From Actinobacillus porcitonsillarum (GTDB lineage: Bacteria; Pseudomonadota; Gammaproteobacteria; Enterobacterales; Pasteurellaceae), in assembly GCF_003101015.1 (NCBI RefSeq), contig NZ_CP029206.1:1995001-2059000 (forward strand): a DNA stretch of 64,000 nucleotides, written 5' to 3'. The notes beneath the pieces are model-generated. The model searched no databases. It was not told the DNA's origin and saw only the letters and a list, made by a program, of their open reading frames with translations. Numbering within the stretch: position 1 is the first letter of the stretch; each line of letters starts with the position of its first letter. Made by a program: the position numbers and the translations under genes. Positions 58,323 to 64,000 of the stretch are shown here, piece after piece.

Positions 58323-59612
58323 CTATTTACTTAACAATAAGTTTGCGATGGTACGCATACCAATCCCTGTTGCACCAGCTGCCCATAAATCGCTAGCCGA
58401 TTTGCGGAAGGTCGCAGAAGCATCAATATGCAACCAATTTTGTTGATAATTTTCAACAAAATAAGAGAGAAATGCACAAGCAGTGCTCGCCCCCGCACCC
58501 ACTGGTACAGAACCGATATTCGCAATATCAGCAAAACTTGAGCTAATTTGCGAACGGTGAAATGCCTCGAATGGTAAACGCCAAAATGGTTCATTTTCCG
58601 CTTTAGCCGACTGGAAAAGCGCATCGACTAATTGCTCGTCCATTGATAACACACTATGATAATCGTTACCGACTGCCACTTTAGCAGCCCCTGTTAGCGT
58701 AGCAACATCTAAAATAAATTGAGCATTCTGTTTATCCGCTTCAATAAGTCCGTCCGCTAAAACCAGTCGTCCTTCTGCATCGGTATTAAGCACTTCTGCG
58801 GTTATCCCATTTCGATAGGTAATAATATCGCCTAATTTAAAGGCATTATGGCTAACCATATTTTCCGCACAACATAAGAACAATTTAACCCGTTTTTTCA
58901 AGCCTCTTGCAATAGCAAAACCGAGAGAGCCTGTCAGTAGTGCTGCACCGCCCATATCTGTACGCATCGTACTCATTGAATCGCTTGATTTAAGGCTATA
59001 CCCCCCTGTATCAAAGGTAATCCCTTTACCAACAAGACATGCTAATACCGGTGCATCATCTTTACCCGTTGGATTAAAATCTAAATGTAAAAATGCCGGT
59101 GGATTTTCCGAACCTTTCCCAACCGTCCAAATCCCATGAAAGCCGTTTTCTTTCAAGGCTTCGCCTGCAATCACTTCGGCTGAAATTGCATTTTTCAAAC
59201 CTTTTTTAACCGCTTGTTCGGTTAAGAAATCCTGAGCTTTTTTGACCAATTCAAGCGGTGTCAGTTGGTCTGAAGGCAGATTGATTAAAGTTCGTGTAAA
59301 AATACTGCACTCTACTCTTGCCTCAAATTCTGCCTGTTCTTGTCCTAAATCAGGATATTGCACACTCCCAGCCTGTTTAACACTATTAAACCCTTGATGA
59401 AACGCCCAACAATGTTCTAAATCCCAGCCTTCTCCAACAAGACTCACATCTAAAATACTTTGATTTTTAATTTTACGAGCTGCTTTCTGAATCGTTTGTA
59501 ATGAAGGTTCTTGAAGATGGATTGTCATACCGGATTCTGTTGCCGATAAAATCGCTTTTTCACCCCATGCGCTAAGAGCCGGTTGTGTAGAGAGTTTAAT
59601 TTGCATTGTCAT
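58323..59612 (-). CDS. pepB: Aminopeptidase B (M17 family)
   Basis: A 429-residue hexameric cytosolic metallo-aminopeptidase that releases N-terminal residues, with a preference for acidic or small ones in PepB. The M17 signature [12 protein letters not shown] (about 276-287) and the metal-binding [14 protein letters not shown] (catalytic Lys) are complete. The PepB-type short N-domain distinguishes it from PepA. AAGGA precedes the ATG. It forms an operon with greB. Confidence 0.93.
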   Translation of the reverse strand: MTMQIKLSTQPALSAWGEKAILSATESGMTIHLQEPSLQTIQKAARKIKNQSILDVSLVGEGWDLEHCWAFHQGFNSVKQAGSVQYPDLGQEQAEFEARVECSIFTRTLINLPSDQLTPLELVKKAQDFLTEQAVKKGLKNAISAEVIAGEALKENGFHGIWTVGKGSENPPAFLHLDFNPTGKDDAPVLACLVGKGITFDTGGYSLKSSDSMSTMRTDMGGAALLTGSLGFAIARGLKKRVKLFLCCAENMVSHNAFKLGDIITYRNGITAEVLNTDAEGRLVLADGLIEADKQNAQFILDVATLTGAAKVAVGNDYHSVLSMDEQLVDALFQSAKAENEPFWRLPFEAFHRSQISSSFADIANIGSVPVGAGASTACAFLSYFVENYQQNWLHIDASATFRKSASDLWAAGATGIGMRTIANLLLSK

Positions 59613-59740
59613 AAATATTCCTTAACGATAAAAATCTGTAAGCGGTCTGATTCTAACAAGAATTTACGTTTTTTTCCTATTCATTTTTCTTTGATTTTAA
59701 GGTAACCTCAATGCTTATTTTTCACACGGAGAGTTATTTA

Positions 59741-60694
59741 ATGAATTATCTTTTAAAATTAACAAACTTCATCAGTAAAACCTTTGCGATTTGGGTTGTC
59801 GTTGCTGCTTTTATTGCCGCTCAATTTCCCGAAACCTTCAAAATGTTTGTACCTTGGATTCCATATCTACTTGGTATTGTGATGCTCGGTATGGGTTTAA
59901 CCCTTACATTTAAAGACTTTGCTGAAATTACAAAAAATCCCAAAGCTGTCATTATTGGGGTAATTGCTCAATTTGTGGTTATGCCCAGCGTTGCTTTTAT
60001 ATTAGCAAAACTATTTAATTTACCACCCGATCTCGCGATTGGTGTTATTCTTGTAGGTTCAGCGCCTGGTGGTACATCCTCAAATGTGATGACTTATTTA
60101 GCAAAAGGAAATACGGCACTTTCAGTTGCTTGTACGACCGTTTCTACCCTACTCGCACCGCTATTAACTCCAGCAGTATTCTATCTTTTCGCAAGCCAAT
60201 GGTTAGAAATTGATGCAACAGGTATGCTCATTTCAGTTCTACAAATGGTCTTATTACCTATTTTTGTTGGTGTTGTCATTCGCTCAATCTTCAAGCAAAA
60301 AATCGCACAATTCAGCCAAACTATGCCATTAATTTCCGTTATTGCGATTATGCTCATTGTGACGGCTGTTGTAGCAGTAAGCAAAGATCGTATTATTGAA
60401 TCAGGTTTATTAATTTTTATGATCGTTGTTCTGCATAATGGGTTAGGTTATTTAATTGGTTATATTGTCAGCCGTTTACTGAAACTCCCTGTATATGATA
60501 GTAAAGCTATCGCTATTGAAGTTGGTATGCAAAATTCAGGATTAGGCGCAGCACTTGCGGCTCTTCACTTCAAAGCTAATCCGTTAATTGCCGTACCAAG
60601 TGCAGTATTTAGCTTCTGGCATAATATTTCGGGCCCCATCCTCGCAATGTTCTTTGCATCAATGGAGGATGAAAAAAGTTCATCAGAAAACTAG
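59741..60694 (+). CDS. BASS-family (bile acid:sodium symporter-like) transporter
   Basis: A 317-residue inner-membrane protein with about ten helices and the BASS pattern: GIVMLGMGLTLTFKDF, VGSAPGGTSSNVMTYLAKGNTALS (discontinuous helix 4) and EVGMQNSGLGAALAALHF (helix 9), which form the sodium sites. Close relatives such as PanS and YocS move pantoate/ketopantoate and other organic anions. The substrate is not predictable. The start is the ATG at 59741 with GGAGAG upstream; the earlier ATG at 59711 is less likely. Confidence 0.86.
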   Translation: MNYLLKLTNFISKTFAIWVVVAAFIAAQFPETFKMFVPWIPYLLGIVMLGMGLTLTFKDFAEITKNPKAVIIGVIAQFVVMPSVAFILAKLFNLPPDLAIGVILVGSAPGGTSSNVMTYLAKGNTALSVACTTVSTLLAPLLTPAVFYLFASQWLEIDATGMLISVLQMVLLPIFVGVVIRSIFKQKIAQFSQTMPLISVIAIMLIVTAVVAVSKDRIIESGLLIFMIVVLHNGLGYLIGYIVSRLLKLPVYDSKAIAIEVGMQNSGLGAALAALHFKANPLIAVPSAVFSFWHNISGPILAMFFASMEDEKSSSEN

Positions 60695-60699
60695 TTTGT

Positions 60700-60753
60700 A
60701 AGCGGTTAAATTGAGAAAGAGATTTGCAAATCCTTCTCCGAATTTAACCGCTT
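60700..60753 (+). terminator. Long hairpin of inverted uptake sequences after the BASS gene
   Basis: AAGCGGTTAAATT (60700-60712) and AATTTAACCGCTT (60741-60753) pair over 13 bp, and the interior (GAGAA...GATTTGCAAATC...TTCTC) extends the stem. A short T-run follows. It separates the transporter from sucC. Confidence 0.75.
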
Positions 60754-60839
60754 GTTTCATCTTATAATCTCTATTTGCAATTTCAGAAAAGATGATTTAC
60801 ATTCTGTTTACAACTTCGTAGAAGATAAAGGAGACATCT

Positions 60840-62009
60840 ATGAATCTACACGAATATCAAGCCAAGCAGATTTTTGCGCAATATCATCTTCCTGTCAGTC
60901 AAGGCATCGCTTGCCAATCCGCCGATGAAACCGTCAATGCTCTAAAACGTTTAAATGGCGAAGTTTGGGCTGCAAAATGCCAAGTTCATGCGGGAGGGCG
61001 AGGTAAAGCCGGTGGCGTAAAATTAGTCCATAATGAACAAGAAGCGAGAGCATTTGCAGACTACTGGCTAGGCAATCGACTTGTAACCTTTCAAACCGAT
61101 TCACGTGGGCAGCCGGTCAATACCATATATATCGAAGAAACATGCCAAATCGCCCGTGAGCTTTATCTTGGCGCTGTGATTGATCGTAGTTCTCAAAAAG
61201 TCATTTTTATGGCTTCCAGTGCAGGGGGAATGAACATTGAGGAAGTTGCCGAAAAAACACCAGAGCTCATTCATAAAGTGGCTTTAGATCCCCTCGTGGG
61301 AGGGCAGCCTTATCAAGGTCGTGAACTTGCCTTTAAATTAGGCTTGAAAAATGATGAAGTTAAGCAATTTAGTCATATCTTTGTTCAATTATCCAAACTC
61401 TTTATCGAAAAAGATTTAGCCCTTCTCGAAGTGAATCCGCTTGTGGTTACCCAACAAGGACAACTTATTTGTTTAGATGCAAAAATGGTCATTGATAGCA
61501 ATGCCCTTTACCGCCACCCTGAATTACTAGCCCTTCAAGACCCAAGCCAAGAAGATCCAAGAGAAGCAGAGGCTGCCAAATGGCAACTGAATTACGTTGC
61601 CCTTGAAGGCAACATTGGTTGCATGGTCAATGGTGCAGGCCTTGCGATGGGAACCATGGATATCGTCAAATTACATGGTGGACAACCGGCGAATTTCCTT
61701 GATGTTGGCGGTGGTGCAACCAAAGAACGAGTGGCTGAAGCCTTTAAATTGATTCTTTCTGATCAAAATGTGAAAGCGGTATTAGTGAATATTTTTGGAG
61801 GCATTGTCCGTTGTGATTTAATTGCGGAAGGAATTATTGCCGCAGTAAATGAAGTTGGCGTTCAAGTGCCGGTTGTCGTTCGTTTAGAAGGAACCAATGC
61901 AGAACTTGGTCGTGAAATTCTTGCCAAAAGCGGATTGAGTCTGCTTGTTGCAAATACATTAAAAGAAGCAGCTATTTTAGCTGTAAAAGCGGCTCAAGAA
62001 GCGAATTAA
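60840..62009 (+). CDS. sucC: Succinyl-CoA synthetase beta subunit
   Basis: A 389-residue ATP-grasp subunit that, with SucD, interconverts succinyl-CoA and succinate with ATP. Signatures are [19 protein letters not shown], the nucleotide loop [27 protein letters not shown] and [21 protein letters not shown] precedes the ATG. sucAB, sdh and other TCA genes are not in the window; the pair stands alone, consistent with a partial TCA cycle. Confidence 0.97.
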   Translation: MNLHEYQAKQIFAQYHLPVSQGIACQSADETVNALKRLNGEVWAAKCQVHAGGRGKAGGVKLVHNEQEARAFADYWLGNRLVTFQTDSRGQPVNTIYIEETCQIARELYLGAVIDRSSQKVIFMASSAGGMNIEEVAEKTPELIHKVALDPLVGGQPYQGRELAFKLGLKNDEVKQFSHIFVQLSKLFIEKDLALLEVNPLVVTQQGQLICLDAKMVIDSNALYRHPELLALQDPSQEDPREAEAAKWQLNYVALEGNIGCMVNGAGLAMGTMDIVKLHGGQPANFLDVGGGATKERVAEAFKLILSDQNVKAVLVNIFGGIVRCDLIAEGIIAAVNEVGVQVPVVVRLEGTNAELGREILAKSGLSLLVANTLKEAAILAVKAAQEAN

Positions 62010-62019
62010 GGAGAAAGAT

Positions 62020-62889
62020 ATGGCAATTTTAATTGATAAAAATACCAAAGTGATTTGCCAAGGATTTACCGGTGCACAAGGCACATTTCATAGTGAACAG
62101 GCCTTAGCTTACGGTACGCAATTAGTCGGTGGTGTTTCACCTAATAAAGGAGGAACAACCCATTTAGGTCTTCCTGTTTTTAATACGGTTCGAGAAGCCG
62201 TAGAAGCAACACAAGCAACCGCAACCGTCATTTATGTTCCTGCTCCCGGTTGTAAAGATGCGATTTTAGAAGCCATTGATGCGGGTATTCAGCTTATCGT
62301 TTGTATTACCGAGGGAATTCCTACCCTTGATATGCTTGAAATCAAGCAAAAATTAAATCAAACCGGCGTGCGAATGATCGGTCCAAACTGCCCTGGAGTC
62401 ATTACACCAGAAGAATGTAAAATCGGGATTATGCCGGCAAACATTCATAAAAAAGGCAAAATCGGTATTGTCTCTCGTTCAGGAACTTTAACCTATGAAG
62501 CCGTAAAACAAACGACAGATGAAGGTTTTGGGCAATCGACTTGCGTAGGTATTGGCGGCGATCCTATCCCCGGCTCCAACTTTATTGATATTTTAAGACT
62601 CTTTGAGCAAGATCCGGAAACCGAGGCGATTGTAATGATTGGCGAAATTGGTGGCTCTGCCGAAGAAGAAGCAGCGGAGTTTATTCGTAAACATGTAACA
62701 AAGCCTGTTGTTAGCTACATCGCAGGTGTTACAGCACCTAAAGGTAAGCGAATGGGACACGCTGGTGCGATCATTAGCGGTGGAAAAGGCACAGCAGATG
62801 AGAAATTTGCAGCATTAGAAGCAGCCGGAGTCACCACTGTGAGAAGCCTCGCTGAAATCGGTTCAGCATTGAAAAGAGTATTAAGATAA
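62020..62889 (+). CDS. sucD: Succinyl-CoA synthetase alpha subunit
   Basis: A 289-residue CoA-binding subunit. The CoA-binding loop is [15 protein letters not shown] (about 16-30), and the phosphorylated active-site His is in [30 protein letters not shown] and [10 protein letters not shown] are also typical. It starts 10 bp after sucC with GGAGA upstream. Confidence 0.97.
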   Translation: MAILIDKNTKVICQGFTGAQGTFHSEQALAYGTQLVGGVSPNKGGTTHLGLPVFNTVREAVEATQATATVIYVPAPGCKDAILEAIDAGIQLIVCITEGIPTLDMLEIKQKLNQTGVRMIGPNCPGVITPEECKIGIMPANIHKKGKIGIVSRSGTLTYEAVKQTTDEGFGQSTCVGIGGDPIPGSNFIDILRLFEQDPETEAIVMIGEIGGSAEEEAAEFIRKHVTKPVVSYIAGVTAPKGKRMGHAGAIISGGKGTADEKFAALEAAGVTTVRSLAEIGSALKRVLR

Positions 62890-62897
62890 TATCCGAT

Positions 62898-62933
62898 AAA
62901 AAACCCCGTATGTCCAAACATACGGGGCTATTT
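62898..62933. terminator. Bidirectional terminator between sucD and gyrB
   Basis: CCCCGTATGT (62904-62913) and ACATACGGGG (62918-62927) with a CCAA loop. In the gyrB direction the stem is followed by six T residues (complement of 62898-62903); in the sucD direction by CTATTTTC. Confidence 0.92.
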
Positions 62934-62936
62934 TCA

Positions 62937-64000
62937 TTAAATATCTAACTGTGCATACAGTGCATTGCTTTCGATAAAATCACGGCGAGGTTCAACTTCA
63001 TCCCCCATTAAGGTGCTAAACAATTTGTCTGCCGCAATAGCATCAGTAATGTTCACTTGCAACATTTTACGTGCAACCGGATCCATTGTGGTTTCCCATA
63101 ACTGTTCCGGGTTCATCTCACCTAATCCTTTATAGCGTTGGATAGTTAAACCTTTACGAGATTCTTTCACTAACCAATCTAATGCTTCAGCAAAACTGCT
63201 TATCGCTTGACGGCGTTCCCCTCGCATCACATAAGCACTTGGCGACAATAAATCGTTAAGTTCATTACCTAATGCGGTAATCCGTCCATATTCATTACTT
63301 GTAATAAAGTTAAAGTCCAAACGATAAGTTGTATCCATACCGTGAGTTGTCACAATAATTTCAGGCTCATAAATTTGACGCTCTTCATTAAAGAAAACGC
63401 CAGCACGATAGAAACTTCCGCCGGTTTCTTTTGCCATTAATTGTGTCATCAATTGCTCATTCCAAGCGGTTACTTTTGCTTGATCTTTTACTAATTCCGT
63501 TGAAAGTGCCGGTGTATAAATCAACTCATTTAATACAGCTACCGGATAACGGCGAACTAAACGTTCAAATAATTTTTGTACGTCATTATATTGCGTAATG
63601 AGGCTTTCCAGCGCAACACCACTTAACGCCGGTGCATCTTCACTCACAAATAAGCCTGCGCCTTCCAATGCAATATCAATCTCATATTGCGACATTTCAT
63701 CGTTGTCTTGAATATAACGCTCTTGCTTGCCTTTTTTCACTTTGTAAAGCGGTGGTTGTGCAATATAAATATAGCCGTTTTCAATTAGTTCCGGCATTTG
63801 GCGATAGAAGAACGTTAATAAAAGTGTACGAATATGCGCACCATCAACGTCCGCATCGGTCATAATGATGATTTTGTGATAACGTAATTTTTCAATGTTG
63901 TAATCTTCACGCCCAATGCCTGTGCCAAGTGCCGTAATGAGCGTTGCCACTTCTTGCGAAGAAAGCATTTTATCGAAACGAGCTTTTTCTACGTTTAGAA
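62937..64000 (-). CDS. gyrB: DNA gyrase subunit B, 5' end outside window
   Basis: The C-terminal 354 codons of GyrB, which continues past the right edge. The sequence before the internal Met ([10 protein letters not shown] then [15 protein letters not shown]) matches E. coli GyrB. The TOPRIM acidic cluster ([22 protein letters not shown]) and [10 protein letters not shown] are followed by the C-terminal tail domain with [21 protein letters not shown]. It is the ATPase/TOPRIM subunit of type II topoisomerase that introduces negative supercoils and a target of aminocoumarins. The large E. coli-type insert between TOPRIM and tail is retained. Confidence 0.96.
   Translation of the reverse strand, partial: LNVEKARFDKMLSSQEVATLITALGTGIGREDYNIEKLRYHKIIIMTDADVDGAHIRTLLLTFFYRQMPELIENGYIYIAQPPLYKVKKGKQERYIQDNDEMSQYEIDIALEGAGLFVSEDAPALSGVALESLITQYNDVQKLFERLVRRYPVAVLNELIYTPALSTELVKDQAKVTAWNEQLMTQLMAKETGGSFYRAGVFFNEERQIYEPEIIVTTHGMDTTYRLDFNFITSNEYGRITALGNELNDLLSPSAYVMRGERRQAISSFAEALDWLVKESRKGLTIQRYKGLGEMNPEQLWETTMDPVARKMLQVNITDAIAADKLFSTLMGDEVEPRRDFIESNALYAQLDI

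Overview
The window is a chromosomal segment of a Pasteurellaceae bacterium, most likely Actinobacillus pleuropneumoniae or a very close relative. Three things point there. The DNA-uptake-type 9-mer ACAAGCGGT (the Actinobacillus/Mannheimia subclade form) recurs throughout, often as inverted pairs that double as terminators. Gene order and protein sequences are typical gamma-proteobacterial/Pasteurellaceae. And there is a complete 1070-bp IS30-family element whose length, 307/323-aa transposase and ends fit ISApl1. The species call is inference; no 16S gene is present.

Layout. 1-4.4 kb: sanA (partial), MetJ-box-controlled metX, purR-dedA, and folD with a PurR box. 4.5-14.1 kb: tRNA-Pro and tRNA-Arg, leuS-lptE-holA, then the opposing yihI-DUF2489-hemN-lptD operon. 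14.3-25.4 kb: gltS, yacL, glnE, rpsO, a DUF808 gene followed by ISApl1, a DUF2057 gene, corC, lnt and dps. 25.4-31.8 kb: a reverse-strand run polA, lolA, trpR, mtgA, nfsA, rimK, in which nfsA is broken by an in-frame TAG. 32.0-36.6 kb: an accessory module of an XRE regulator, a surface lipoprotein with 13-14 copies of a 32-residue coiled-coil repeat and a TbpB-like C-terminal domain, and its putative Slam exporter (type XI secretion). 36.6-42.5 kb: ydfG-trpB-trpA under a candidate TrpR operator, rdgB-ybjQ-ycgN, a stand-alone leuB and a YceK-like lipoprotein. 42.5-47.5 kb: a FadI/FadJ-like pair with eroded thiolase and hydratase active sites but an intact dehydrogenase, plus a YdgA-like gene. 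47.6-56.8 kb: sdaA, then the selenocysteine formate dehydrogenase-N locus (fdnGHI, fdhE, with fdhD and an AEC transporter divergent). 56.9-64 kb: an unknown lipoprotein, pepB-greB, a BASS transporter, sucCD and the 3' part of gyrB.

Functional links inside the window: trpR lies about 8 kb from the probable TrpR-controlled trpBA operon; purR lies next to a folD with a PUR box; lptE and lptD, partners in the outer-membrane LPS translocon, are 1.3 kb apart on opposite strands; lnt and lolA both serve lipoprotein maturation and trafficking, upstream of the Slam-exported lipoprotein; fdhD and fdhE assist fdnGHI.

The observations most worth following are the FadIJ-like pair with selective loss of catalytic residues, the Slam/repeat-lipoprotein module (whose repeats carry phased uptake sequences), the nfsA nonsense codon, a perfect 13-bp inverted repeat in ISApl1 that could hide the transposase start in read-through transcripts, a cluster of four tandem hairpins after lptE, and a dispersed GTAGGGGC palindromic repeat family.
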